Positions 33,124 to 45,324 of a DNA stretch of 64,000 bases are shown here, one piece after another. The translations under genes were made by a program, and so were the position numbers. The stretch lies in contig CP136068.1 in NCBI GenBank assembly GCA_032622095.1, positions 2,891,314 to 2,955,313 of the forward strand, read 5' to 3'. Numbering within the stretch: the stretch's first letter is position 1; every line of letters begins with the position of its first letter. The notes below the pieces were generated by a model that did no database searches, was not told the origin of the DNA, and was given only the letters and a program-made list of their open reading frames with translations. The DNA is from Siphonodentalium dalli (taxonomy: Eukaryota > Mollusca > Scaphopoda > Gadilida > Siphonodentaliidae).

Positions 33124-33705
33124 TGTCATCAACTCATATTTATTTTTGTATACCCTGGAATCTACATAAAACGTTTTTATGAAGAGATAATCCATCTTTA
33201 ATCATTTCATTATTAAATGGATTCTCCTATTTCAAAAACAATTTTACCAAACTTTTCCTTTATTCTTCCATTCCTGGTCCATTGTACTGTATCTTGGTAT
33301 AAATATTAACAATTATCGGATGCTCTCCACCTGCTCGGATAAACTTTTTCCCAGCAGAGTTATCAACTTGGAAAGTTTTCGCAACATACATAATTTTGTC
33401 CGCGCTTGTATTCTTACATTATTCAGTAAAAATTTTTTATAACTTTGCACAGATATCTAGAACCATCGGAACTTGTGCACCTGCGATTATGGGGTCCGCC
33501 CAATTTTTTAATGGAGTTATCCCTCTTTTTCGACTTATAAATTTATGGCTGGAGTCATACATTCATTATAATTACCTTGTTGTTTGCATCGTTCATTTTG
33601 CACTAATCCGTGGCTCAAATTAATTCATTTGTTACATATATTCTGTTGAGTACAAAAGGAGATGGTCCCATAAATTACTGGATTTAGTGTACAGTACCTG
33701 TTTAA

Positions 33706-33790
33706 CCCGCAGGGAGCCTCACACTGATGGAAGCATGGACTAAAGAGTGTCATCTGCTGCAGTCTGTGTGGGGCTCTCTATGGGTTATAA
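33706..33790. repeat. H2 hairpin
   Basis: GGGAGCCTCACACTGATGG pairs with the complementary side ending TGTGTGGGGCTCTC; the loop side has AGAGTGTCATCTGC. A 35-nt direct repeat (ttactggatttagtgtacag) flanks it on both sides. Confidence 0.75.
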
Positions 33791-34004
33791 ATTACTGGAT
33801 TTAGTGTACAGTACCCCTTTAAGCTTTTACCTATTCATTTCTTGGTTATTATAAAATTTGACAGATAATATTTTCCATAATGGTGACCTTTTCAGCTGCC
33901 GTTATGAGGTTGGTTGTAATTATTTCAACGAAGTTTTTTCAAATACAAATATGGTTATAGGTCATAACAGTACCGCCTCTCATTGTATCGTATCTATCTT
34001 GCAG

Positions 34005-34179
34005 TTGAGGAGGACCAGAAGGTTAACTTGTCACTGATCTACAGTAATCGGGCTGCGTGTGAGCTGAAGAACGGTGACCTGTCATCTACCATCAAGGACT
34101 GTAATAAGTCACTGGATCTTGTCCCACACTCCATAAAACCTCTGCTACGAAAAGCAGCAGCTTACGAGGACATGGAAAG
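34005..34179 (+). CDS. SPAG1: SPAG1 exon 10 of window, TPR block 2
   Basis: Acceptor tatcttgcag, donor gtaatt. It encodes (V)EEDQKVNLSLIYSNRAACE, LKNGDLSSTIKDCNKSLDLV and PHSIKPLLRKAAAYEDMER. These are TPR2 and the start of TPR3 of block 2. The YSNRAAC and IKPLLR motifs are nearly the same as in vertebrate SPAG1. A degenerate copy of its last 50 or so bases follows within 10 nt. It ends in phase 2. Confidence 0.95.
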
Positions 34180-34187
34180 GTAATTTC

Positions 34188-34250
34188 ATCCCACACTCAA
34201 TAAAATCACTGCTACGAAAAGCAGCGGCATATGAAGACATGGAAAGGTGG
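34188..34250 (+). pseudogene. Decayed copy of SPAG1 exon 10 3' end
   Basis: CCCACACTCAATAAAATCAC then TGCTACGAAAAGCAGC and onward repeats the last 50 or so bases of exon 10 plus AAAGGT, beginning 10 nt after the true donor. Its donor context has decayed to GGTGGC. Confidence 0.9.
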
Positions 34251-34804
34251 CTTGTCTTGCATTCCATTTTGGTTTCTCGATAATAACTTTTATATTTAAA
34301 TTTAGTGTATGGGTTACTAGCATGAAAATACAGGACGTGTTCGCATGTAGATATAGTGAAATTAATTATGTTGGGGTGGGGGGGGGGGGGGTGGGGTGGG
34401 GGGTATGTATATTTTCGCCTTGGGGTGAAAATCTTTTGAGTTTCATAAAAAAAATCTAATAACGAGTTGAAGATCTTGGTATATCACATGAAAAAAAGTA
34501 GAGCTTTATTCCTTTTTAACAAATCAAACTCTTTAAAAGAAGCTGAAAAATACATGCACAGCGTTGGCTGGGACACTTCACAACTGTATACGACATTATT
34601 GCGTGCTCTCGCTGGCGACGAAATATAGTCACCCAATTTGCCTCTTTGTTTTTATACCTTTTTTCATTAGTGCAACGAAGTTGGACAAGAATTTAACTTT
34701 AATGAACATAGAAATCATTTTGCAATGTCTGGTGTTGGTAATTTTGTTGGCGTGATGCCAAATATCCCTATAAGCACGCGCCTATTCGTCACTAGTGAGA
34801 TATA

Positions 34805-36300
34805 AGGAAACTAGGGGTTTGCCCGTCAAAATGACGGGTATATAAATGTTCTTAGTTACTTTCTGGTCTTGAACACATTCTCATTTCTATATTAGCAATG
34901 GATTGGTCAAGCTTCTCTTCCACTACAACACTTTATTGAACTAAAACTGTATTTAGTACTCCCACCATACCTCACTTATATGCATGCACATAACCTCGTT
35001 AAAGGGGTCGATTAATTAGAGCACAGATTTAAAGGGCGTTTAATTAGGTACGGATGGGACTTTATACTAGTATACCCTGTGCCAATGCATTCTCTTATAT
35101 ATGCGAGTCGACCATAGGTCGCCTCGCATATATAAGAGAATGCATTGGCCTAATTTTTTCTTATATTCTTTATCAATTTTATAATTTCACCCTTACAGAG
35201 CCCCAGACAAACATGAGCAGACGACACTCTTCTACATGCTTCTATATATGTTTGGGGCTCCCTGCAGGGTTATTGACACTCTGGATGTTGTTTAAGAAAG
35301 TATGCATATTGAACTATATTTACTAAACTGAAACACTCCATTTTGGAGCGTTTAGTCAGAGGTGGAGGGGCCCTTTGTGTGCTATGTGTCCATGGCTCGG
35401 GAACACTTTATATCACTAAAAACTGTATTTTCTACCACCACCCACATATATGCATGTACATATGGAATGCAACATAATCAATATATATTACGTTATTACT
35501 ATATGTACTACAATAACTGAAACAGAGCCTTTATTCAGCGACGTGGCCTGCATCCCCCTCTTTGCGCACTTGCATTATGATCTTGAACAGGCTCCCTTCG
35601 GGACCTTTTATTCAGCATCATGTATATATATGGCCACAGGCCCTTGCACTGCGGCCCATCTATGCACTTCGGTCCCATTTTGATATTGTATAAACATTAT
35701 TTTATACATATCAATTTACCGTCTTCCGGATATATACTCCTTCGATTCCAGACTAAACGCACAACTTTCATAACAAAGACAGCATCCATTACTTATATTC
35801 ACACTGAAGTGGCAAATTAAAAGACAATTTAGCACCCATTTCCAACACTGGTAATGTTCAAATATTGACTCTACACCCCATGCACTTCCACGACAAAATC
35901 AACATGCTTTACTTAAAGTTATATTCACACTCAACCTGAACTGACAAAGTAATTTATAGCACCCATTTCCAACAAAGCTTTGGTTGAGCGCATGGCAATT
36001 TCGTCAATACAGTGGCAATGCAAGTGTGGGTTTGTGTAAGACATCACATGACATCATTTGGACAAACGGCATAAGAAATAGTGTCTACTTGAATGCAAAT
36101 ACGGCATTTGGGGACCATGTTTGATCTCATGTTTTCTTTGACCAATCAGCGTGAAAGTTGGTGAGTAATCTTCTATGACACACTGTATGCCGTGTTCCAA
36201 ATTTGGGCTACATTGGACGCATGGTTGAAAAGTTATAAACGCACCAAAAGCATGACCGAATTATACACACAGATACACAGACGACGGGTTTTATATATGT
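34805..36300. mobile_element. GTTTGCCCGTCAAAATGACGGG element, decayed
   Basis: It starts with the short hairpin CCCGTCAAAATGACGGG and ends cacagacgacgggttttata. No reading frame or transposase is evident; an unclassified non-autonomous element is the best description. It contains an H1-H2 unit. 34251..34804 holds a GT-rich poly-G tract and no gene. Confidence 0.4.
35073..35272. mobile_element. H1-H2 unit, truncated MITE
   Basis: TACCCTGTGCC terminus, H1 hairpin 35080..35151, AT spacer, inverted H2 hairpin 35197..35268 ending CCCTGCAGGG and TTA. The second H1 is missing. Confidence 0.7.
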
Positions 36301-36368
36301 AAATATGTAATGGCTTTTTTTAGTGATTGAATAGGGGTTTCATGTGACATATAACTATCTATTTACAG

Positions 36369-36449
36369 GTATCGGAAAGCATACACGGAGTACAAGCACT
36401 GTTTGAGTATAGATAGTAGTATTGATATAGCTAACCAAGGTCTTACTAG
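36369..36449 (+). CDS. SPAG1: SPAG1 exon 11 of window, TPR block 2
   Basis: Acceptor atttacag, donor gtaaga. It encodes YRKAYTEYKHCLSIDSSIDI then ANQGLT and part of an arginine. This is TPR3 helix B plus the capping helix of block 2, matching the YGKAYVDYKTVLQID pattern of SPAG1. A 26-bp minisatellite begins about 30 nt into the next intron. Confidence 0.93.
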
Positions 36450-36480
36450 GTAAGAACCGTATTACAATTTTTCTAAAGAT

Positions 36481-36717
36481 TATTGAGTTAGCCAAACCCA
36501 TTACTGATCTGAGTTAGCCAAACCCATTACTGATCTGAGTTAGCCAAACCCATTACTCATCTGAGTTAGCCAAACCCGTTACTGATCTGAGTTAGCCAAA
36601 CCCGTTACTGATCTGAGTTAGCCAAACCCATTACTGATCTGAGTTAGCCAAACCCGTTACTGATCTGAGTTAGCCAAACCCATTACTCATCTGAGTTAGC
36701 CAAACCCATTACTCATC
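36481..36717. repeat. 26-bp minisatellite, about 9 copies
   Basis: Unit GAGTTAGCCAAACCCATTAC followed by TGATCT; variants CCCGTT and CTCATC. Starts about 30 nt after the exon 11 donor. Confidence 0.95.
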
Positions 36718-36718
36718 T

Positions 36719-37169
36719 AGCCTGGATATAGTGTGTCTGACATCTGCAGAATGAGGTTCCCAGAGGGTGAATTTGTTGATGCTACCCCTCACAGTGGGCT
36801 TGTATCACCAAATTCACCAACTGGGGACCTCATTCTGCTTAGGCCTCATCTTCTGGGAAGTAACTATAGATCAAATTAACATTGTATTGTGTTGGTTACT
36901 TTTCCCCTTCTGTTCAGTTAAATATCCCCTAATTTGCAGAAGATAAAATGCATAATTGAGGTGACTAATGGGTGAACATCACCAACTTCTACTTGGGACT
37001 TCAATCTGATCCTATATATTACTAGGTCTCCCATAGCATTTGAGGCCTAAGCAGAATGAGGTTCCCAGTGGGTGAATATGGTGATGTAACCTACTGTGTG
37101 GGATAGTGTCACTAAATTCACCCTCTGGGGACCTCATTCTGCAAATGTCAGACACACTATATCCAGGCT
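36719..37169. mobile_element. H3-family MITE, complete
   Basis: Inverted termini AGCCTGGATATAGTGTGTCT and its complement at 37150..37169, H3 hairpins at each end and the typical interior. 37170..37523 shows nothing else. Confidence 0.85.
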
Positions 37170-37841
37170 TGTTACATATATCTGGCCTTAAAATCTGACG
37201 CGAATCATAATTTTTAAAGACATATGTACTTGTTATGGTGCGTGAAACTGATGAGTTAGTGTTCAGGCGCTATGAAAACTGGAGGAATGTAACATTCTAC
37301 TAACATCGCCGAAAATCTGAAGCAAATCGACCGTACCACTCCGTAGAAAACATTGTCTGAACTATGCTCAATTGTAAATATTTACTACTTGATTCGGGAC
37401 GCATCTATCGGCGATAATCTAACAAAAAACATTTTGCCATCGACAGTTGCTGCATTTAATTAATATATAAGTATGACAGTGTGTGTTGTCAATTTCGATA
37501 TAATATTTGTAAAAATAACTACATTAACCCTTTACCCAACAGAAGGGCCCTGTGCCAATGCATTCTCTTATATATGCGAGTCGACCATAGGTCGCCTCGC
37601 ATATATAAGAGAATGCATTGGCTTAACACATATTAAAAATTATAAAATTGTCAAAGAATGTAGAAAAATATTATAAAAATGTTAAAAAAGTTTTTTTTTA
37701 GGCCAATGCATTCTCTTATATATGCGAGGCGACCTATGGGCGACTCGCATATATAAGAGAATGCATTGGCACAGGGCATAACTGTAACCATCACAATGTG
37801 GTCAATGAACCGGTTCCAATGATATCCATATGTGTATGGTT

Positions 37842-38700
37842 TTTAGCTCACCTGAGACGAAGTCTCCGGTGGAGCTATAGTCATCACTCGTCGTCCGTCC
37901 GTCTGTCTGTCCGTCCATCCGTCAACTTTTTAAAAAACATCTTCTCCTCTGAAACCATCATACCGAATTGGTTCATATTTGGTGTGGATGTTCCCTAGGT
38001 GACTCTCATTCAGATTTGTTCAAATGAGGTCACTGGGTCAAATAGTTGTGAAACCAGGGCCATAACTCTATTCCTCCACAGGAATTCTTACAACAACTTC
38101 TTGTCCATAACCATTGTGCCGATTTAGCTAATATTTGGTATGGAGGGTCCTTGGGTGACCGGTGTTCAGATTTGTTCAAATGAGGTCACCCGGTCAATTA
38201 GTTGAGAAACCAGGGCCATAACTCATAGTAATTCTTACAATGACTTCTTCTACAAAAATATTGGGCCGATTTAGCTTATATTTGGTACTGAGGGACCTTG
38301 GGTGACTGGGAATCAGATTTGTTCAAATTGGGTCACTGGGTCAATTAGGGGCAGAGCCAGGGACATAACTCTAAAAACCAAAAAATTACATTTTTGCATT
38401 TTGATCATATTTGGTGTGGATGTTCCCTAGGTGACTGTCATTCAGATTTGTTCAAATGAGGTCACTGTGTCAAACAGTTGTGAAACCAGGGCCATAACTA
38501 TATTCCTCGTTGGTAATTCTTATAACGAATTCTTGTCAAGAACCATTATGCCGATTTAGTTTATATTTGGTATGTGGGGTCATTGAATGACTGGGGTTCA
38601 GATTTGTTCAAATGGGGTCACTGGGTCAAATAGGGGTGGAGCCAGGGCCATAATTCCCCAAAAAATAATAAAAAATTCAGAAACTCCTTGATCAATATAA
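37842..38700. repeat. AGCTCACCTGAG repeat with about five internal units
   Basis: Begins AGCTCACCTGAGACGAAG, followed by GTCCGTCCGTCTGTC and about five 170-nt units with cagatttgttcaaatgaggt and accagggccataactc. Fragments recur at 39940..40400. Non-coding. Confidence 0.65.
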
Positions 38701-38875
38701 CATACAAAAAAAATTATCACCCCCTCCACATGACCCAGAACCCCACCCTGCCCCCAACCAACAGCATTCCACCCTATCTCATCTCCTAACTCACAGGTAA
38801 ATAAAGTATTTTTTATTTAAATAAATTAAAAAACATTTAATTAAAATTTTGAAGAACTTGTGACATTACATCTTC

Positions 38876-38900
38876 GGGGGGGGGGGGGGGGGGGGGGGGG
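38876..38900 (+). repeat. Longest poly-G tract of the window
   Basis: More than 20 consecutive G on the + strand, a G-quadruplex candidate and a likely assembly weak point. Confidence 0.9.
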
Positions 38901-39214
38901 TAGAGTAGGTACCTCTGAAATCAGGGGTTTGGGAGAAAAGATGAACAGAAATGTTCAGTAAATTTCTTTTAATACTAGTATCTGTGCATTCCCATTACAA
39001 GGCAACTCTTCTGTAGCTATAGGCAGAGTCCCCAGGGAGTGTATTCATGTCATTCATAAATTAAATGAGATTAATGGTGTTATCAATGAAGCACCCTTGT
39101 TGTTTACATATGCCGACACAATCATGTCAATCTTGATATGTTTATAAACATTCCTGCAGATCTGCTAGAAGAATATTAATTCCCAATCTCTCATGTATTG
39201 TTCATATCAGGACT

Positions 39215-39640
39215 AATGTCATTTGCAGAATGAGGTCCCCAGAGGGTGAATTTAGTGATGGTATCCCACACAACGGCCTAGCATCACCAAATTCACCCTC
39301 TGGAGACCTCATTCTGCTTAGGCCTCATCTTCTGGGAAGTATCTATAGTATCAAATTAACATTGTTGTTAGTTACATTTCCCTTCTAGGAAGTTTCTATA
39401 TGCCCTAATTTGCAGAAGATAAATTCATAATTCAGGTGCCCAATGGGTGAACATCACCAACTTCAACTGGGGAACTTCAATCTTATCCTAGGGCTGCCAT
39501 AGCAGTTGGGGGCCCTAGCAGAAAGAGGTCCCCAGATGGTGAATTTGGTGATGCTAGCCTGCTGTCCAGGATAGCATCACTAAATTCACCGTCTGGGGAC
39601 CTCAGTCTGCAAATGACACACACTTTCACACTATTTCAAG
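39215..39640. mobile_element. H3-family MITE
   Basis: H3 hairpins at both ends (39230..39315 and 39525..39610) around the usual interior (gtgcccaatgggtgaacatc). A second, 5' truncated copy follows at 39710..39935, making a tandem pair. Confidence 0.8.
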
Positions 39641-40917
39641 GTTTGATTGTATAATACATTGTGTTGCTTGAGGCCAGACATGCACAATGTAGGAAACAGA
39701 CACTGTTTTTGTGATGCTATCCCGCACATTGGGCTAGCATCACCAAATTCACCCTCTGGAGACCTCATTCTGCTTAGGCCTCATCTTCCGGGAAGTATCT
39801 ATAGTATCAAATTTACATTGTTGTTAGTTAAATTTCCCTTCTAGGAAGTTTCTATATCCCCTAATTTGCAGAAGATAAAATTCATAAATGAGGTGCCCAA
39901 TGGGTGAATATCACCAACTTCAACTGGGGAACGAAAATGGGATCACAAAGTCAAATAAGGGCAGAGTAATTCTTAAAATATGTTTGCAAGACCTATTTGG
40001 CTTATATAGAATGGAATGTTCTTCCTTGACTGCAATTCAGATTTTTTTAAATGGGATGATCAAATAGGGACCAAGCGTAGGACAGTTTCCCTCTTAATAT
40101 GCTTCCTTCACAAGGACTATCAGGTCTATTTTACTGATATTTATGATATGTATGAAGGGTTCTTTGGTGTCTGGGATTCTAATTTATTCAGATGGGGTCA
40201 CCAGGTTAAATATGGTGGGACCAGGGACATAACTATATGTCTCTATAGTAATTCTTAAAATGTCTTCTCAAGAGAGTTTGGACTATTTAGTTTACATATA
40301 GTATGGAGGAATCAGGAGGATCCTTTAATGACTGAGATTCAGATTTGTTACAATGAGGTCAACCTGTCAAGAAATGGCAGGCTATGGGGAGTTAACACTT
40401 TTGTGTCTGGGGGGGGGGGGGGGGCGATCAGTAGTGTACAGTTGGCAATTTCAAGGTTGATTTTCACCAATCTACATACTTACAGTCTCTCTAGCCACAT
40501 ATCCTGTTTAAATCTACTTCTTTTAAAGTGATTATAAAAAGTGCAGACTGTTTTTGTCTCCAGAGTCCCAGTCTTATCAGTCTTTGCAGTCTGGTGAGCG
40601 ACCCCACAGTCATTGACTGTCTTGTATTGAGACAGACCCAAGATAATTTAGGCTGTTGCAGCTTTATTTGGCCGTTTTTGGCCGGTTTGTTGGGTAAAGG
40701 GTTAAACAAGATTATTCTCCGTTACTATTTGATCACCCTACCGGAGTGTTTCACATCACTTTAATTTGATTCTCGTAAAAGCAGCTGACTCACTGTAGAA
40801 ATTCTATCTTTTGATTCTCGTTATGGATTTTAAGGCCATCCACCACTCATGGGTGAATAGTATCTAAAAAAAATTGAATTTAACTTTCAAACAAGCTCCC
40901 TGATAACCATTTCATGA

Positions 40918-41205
40918 TGGGAGCTGTGCTGGTGCAGCTGGTAAAGATCCTGTGCCAGTGCATTCTCATATATATATAAGAGTCTCCCATAGGGAGAATC
41001 CACTGACTTACAAGGTCAAAGTCAATATTGTTATGCCGATGGATTCTCTTACAATGGGAGACTCGCATATATAATAGAATGCATTGCAGGATGGAATTAA
41101 TCTACCCTTATGGAGCCCCTCACAGATATGAGCAGATGACACTCAGCAATACAAGCTGCCACCTGTATGGGGCTCCCTACAGGAAGCTCCAGTCATGAAA
41201 GGGTT
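40918..41205. mobile_element. Second TTAA-like MITE family, copy
   Basis: Starts gggagctgtgctggtgcagc, two diverged H1 hairpins, H2 hairpin 41112..41172, and terminus GGAAGCTCCAGTCATGAAAG ending in GGTTAA. Inverse orientation relative to 14777..15128. Confidence 0.65.
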
Positions 41206-41588
41206 AACTGCCAAAAACAGATTTATCTTACGATGTGATATTATGTTACATTATGCAATTTATTATGCAAGCTTATATTGTATAGAAGCTGGCTGATGCC
41301 TTTTTTGGTCAAGTTGTATAATAAATTTGCCCTGTTGTTTGGTTTGATGAATGACTGGGTGTTCGTTTTTCTGGCAATCCATGTCTTGATGTAAGCATGA
41401 TAACATTAACAAATGTAATCCAATTTTGACCAAATATGAATCCTGGCTTCTACTCATGAAACTCTTGTATGAATTCGTAAACCAGTCCCATGCAAATTTT
41501 CTTTCAGGAGTTATGTCTCTTTGATTGTTTACTGGGCGTCTATTTCGCAACATAACCATGATAACTTTAACATGTAATCCGATTTTAC

Positions 41589-42917
41589 TAGAGCTGAAAC
41601 GGTTAGACAGTTAACCGGTTAGCATCCGGTTAGCGACGTAACCGGTTAGAAAAAAATGAACCGGACGTAACCGCATCCCGTTGTCAGTTGAATGTGAACG
41701 TGAATAATCCTCAAAATATTAGGTTAAATGATGCAAAACTAATACTAAATCCTGTGTTACCGATAGTAGAGTGCAATGCAAGCATTAATTGGTACACGCG
41801 GTAGTATCAGATACTTAGTAGCAATTCTCGAACTGTCTGGAAGTGTCGGCGACCTTCAATCAATTCCGACCCTTTGAAGTTTTCTTCCGACAAAAGCACG
41901 TGTGCAGTCACTGTGTATCAAGTCTGAATGCACACAAGGAAGTGACAACGTAAAAGTGGTTTGTGTGGCAATGCGTGCTTTCGTAACTTAATAGTTAATA
42001 CTGCACGAAAGCAACATGGATTCAAATTGGAACCACACCACGACATACTATATATAAAACTGTTTTACAGTGGGGTTTATAAAAACTATGTAAGTCGACA
42101 AAAGTTTGAAGATTGAGATCAGCTGCACAATGTCTTCACTCTTCCCGTTCTTCCTCCCTGTTGTGATTTAATATGATCAATTCAATTGAGTGACCAAACA
42201 GACATCGTAGTTGAAGCAACCCAACACTTCTTCAATAATCTTCCCTTTTATCAAGGAAATTGATGCTCCATGCTACTCTGTAACTGGTTGTGCCTGTGGG
42301 ACTAATTAACACTCAATTTGGCAGTAATTGCTATATGTTAAGTGATTGCATACTAAAACCGAAACCGAAACGTAAATTATATAACCTCCCAACACTAGTG
42401 TCCGCTATCATGATACCGACGAATAGCTCGAATACTGAATAGGACTGCGAGTCTGACCTAACTGACCCTCCTTTTTGTTCTCTAGTTATTACTTTCTTGT
42501 CTTTATATATAATGCATTGGAGGATATACCAATGATGATAGTGATATATTACAGATCTTTGATATATAGTTTTGTTACTCGGTTTACCAATACCCATACT
42601 ATTTTACTCGTTTTACAAATGCCCAAACATATGCTGATCACGGCAAATAAGCGATCTCTCCTGCCATTCACAAATTTCACTTGCTCATTCCCCATCACGA
42701 GAGCCAGCAAAAGAACAGTGAATGCGTGTTTTTGAATATCGTTAAATGCCGTGAATAAGGTCTTTATTTCAGCTACTACTTCTCACCTAGGTTTGTCCCT
42801 GGAGCATGGCATTATGTCGACATAATTAGTGTGAGAGAAGTCCGCTAGAAATTTAGCGGTTAACCGGTTGAAATCCGGTTAACCGGTTAGAAGAATGGGT
42901 CAACCGTTTCAGCTCTA
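41589..42917. mobile_element. Non-autonomous hAT-like element with 8-bp target duplication
   Basis: TIR TAGAGCTGAAACGGTT at the left and its inverse complement at the right. The target duplication GATTTTAC is perfect (41581..41588 and 42918..42925). The 8-bp duplication and YARNG-like terminus fit the hAT superfamily. Both ends carry clusters of AACCGGTTA motifs (four or more at the left, three at the right). The 1329-bp element has no transposase frame. Confidence 0.88.
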
Positions 42918-43069
42918 GATTTTACAAAACTTGAATCATGTCTTCTACTCTAATCTCTTTTTATTTGACAGTCTATAGTTAGAATATGCATGCAAACTTT
43001 TGTAATTACCCAAAAGGCAAATCTGTTCAGGAGTAGATGGGATAAATTGACTTCTTTTTTTTTCTCCAG

Positions 43070-43212
43070 ATGTCAGTCTCATTTGTCTTCTATCGATGGT
43101 CCGAAGTGGAGAGAGAAACTTCCTCCGATCATCACTGTGATGCCGTGGGAAATCCCAGAAATCATCGATGTTACAAAACCTGTGATAACTCCTCATGTGC
43201 CACCAAAAAAAG
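43070..43212 (+). CDS. SPAG1: SPAG1 exon 12 of window, post-block 2 segment
   Basis: Acceptor tttctccag, donor gtttgt. It encodes (R)CQSHLSSIDGPKWREKLPP, IITVMPWEIPEIIDVTKPVI and TPHVPPKK. The L-x-x-x-DGP-x-WREKL-P motif is diagnostic of SPAG1 just after TPR block 2. It ends in phase 1. Confidence 0.93.
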
Positions 43213-43857
43213 GTTTGTACACACCTATGCACGATTTCCATTGAAAATGCTGTTAATTAAAAATGTTAATGTCACTAGTGAATTATGTCATTTCCTGTGA
43301 CGTCGTTGACATTACATCGCTTACTGATCTAGACTGAATTTTCTATGGTTGATCTTTCTCCACATCGGGACTTTCATGCATTAATTCTGTGTGTTTTAAT
43401 CGTATTTGGTGACCAAATTGATGCAGAAGTGTAATAAATAGCGTAATCAATTAGTTCCGAGAATTACGTTAAATAATTCACTCGAGGCAAGAGACTGTAA
43501 AATACACCATTACTCTAGCTCAGCCTCTGTCATCTATTTCAAGCCAGTTTACAGACGTTTGTGAAATGAATTACGTCATTGTTATAGAAGGCCAAAAAAC
43601 AAAAGTGTTTTGATTCTCAGGCAATTTTTTTTGAGAATCGATGAGGGAGCGAGGGTTTTATTTTTATTTTTTATTTTTGTTATGGGGATAATGCCCATAG
43701 TTCGCATGGGTTATTATACCTTCCCAGGTTAAGAAAATCTAAGGAGAACAGTGTTTTGATATAAACTAATGTATTCCACTATAAAGAATGACCAATTATC
43801 ACATTATACTACCCGTACATCAAATCTGAAATAAAGAATGACATAAATATATCACAC

Positions 43858-44315
43858 TAGCCGATGAGCCCGACGTTGTCCGGGCTATTCAAAAACCAAA
43901 TTTCAAGTCGATAGCTCTACCCGTTTCCGAGATCTGGTCTGCGCATGCGCGAAGCTCGGCGACCCGATAAAATTTGTATCCGGGGCAAGATACATTCACA
44001 TACCAAATTTCAAGTCGATAGCTCCACCCGTTTCCGAGATCTGGTCTGCGCATGCGCGAAGCTGGCGTCGCACGGGCTCGGCGACCCGATAAAATTTGTA
44101 TCCGGGGCAAGATACATTCACATATCAAATTTCAAGTCGATAGCTCCACCCGTTTCCGAGATCTCGTCTGCGCATGCGCGAAGCGGGCGCCGCACGGACT
44201 CGCCAATACGACGACCGCCTGGTCAAACTACACACACGTACCAAGTTTCGTCCCGATCGGTCGAGAATCGTAGATTTGTATTAATGACAGACAGACAGAG
44301 AAATACAGACAGACA
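43858..44315. repeat. Tandem repeat, about 110-120 bp x 3
   Basis: Units with aaatttcaagtcgatagctc, cgtttccgagatctggtctg and CTGCGCATGCGCGAAG; the alternating CGCATGCGCG core could adopt Z-DNA. Followed by a GACAGACAGACAGAG tail. 43213..43857 holds nothing recognised. Confidence 0.75.
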
Positions 44316-44595
44316 AACAGAGGTCTTCAAAATATATATGAGATTGTACTATCCGTACACCATGTAGAGATTTACCAGAATGATATATATATATATACTA
44401 TATAGTACTAGTACAATGTATATTCTAATTTACTGAACCATTGTTGATATATTTGATATATGTATGTACCTTTTTATAGTATATATCTATTTATATCAGA
44501 CCTGTTTACTTTCATAATTGGAAATAGGGAGATTTAGTGAAAATTAGGGAGATTTTTTTCAATGTCAGTAACATGGAAAACACTTCATATTTTTT

Positions 44596-44644
44596 AAATG
44601 CAACAAACAGTCTATGACATTTACATAGACTGTTTGTTGCATTT
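44596..44644. repeat. Perfect 21-bp hairpin with 7-nt loop
   Basis: AAATGCAACAAACAGTCTAT then G, loop ACATTTA, and the exact inverse complement. It is not part of the H1, H2 or H3 families. 44645..45320 shows no other feature. Confidence 0.85.
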
Positions 44645-45324
44645 GGTTTGCATCTGCCACACCTCAGTTACCTGTTTCTTGATTTTCTGCATTCAAAGGC
44701 ACACCCTTTCGGAAGTATTCACAGTTTAGTACAGCTATGATCTATGCACAATTAACGGCCTTGACACCGACTACAGAGTGTCTCTAATTTCTAAAATCAC
44801 TGAATCATTGGGAATAAAATTACGATTTTTCGGTTATGGATCACGCTTTATTTCCAACAAGCCAAAATACAACGATTAAAAATATATTTGCACACTATCT
44901 ATCTATATACTTTAATATTTATCCATTTATAGTTACTATACATGCTAGCCATAAAAACTATTATACTAAACCAGCATACACATTGCCAATACGCACCATA
45001 TTTCTTTCCGGTTTGCGTTCCCGAAATTGGAAATCTCATAATTGTTTACCTCACGAAAACGCATTTGACTTAATAAACTTGGGGTTTGGGCAGCTTGTGG
45101 TGACAATATACCTGGTAGTTATCGTTGCCTAGTGTCTGTTTTTGAATACCAACACATACACCATTGCATGTCTATCATATTCGATGTTTGAAACATAACT
45201 AATTTCTCTTTTCTAGTTTCCTATTTTCGTGTTATCATTTGAAAATCGTAATAAAATGGTTCAACGCAGGCCTTTTTTCCAGACGCGGCTATGTCCGAGA
45301 ATCAAAATACTTTTTATGTGTACC

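Larger units (their letters stand above)
37524..40705 (-). mobile_element. TTAA composite MITE split by about 2.8 kb of other repeats
   Basis: Left part 37524..37838: TTAA-CCCTTTACCCAACA, two H1 hairpins and interior up to tatggttt. Right part from about 40626 (attgagacagacccaagata) to the terminal TTGGGTAAAGGGTTAA at 40705. The sequence resumes in the middle of the same interior segment, so the DNA between was inserted or built up later. Confidence 0.8.

Noticed and set aside
42990-43244. 84-aa open frame overlapping exon 12 in full
   Set aside because: Only 43070..43212 is supported by an acceptor, a donor and SPAG1 similarity; the ends are intron read-through.
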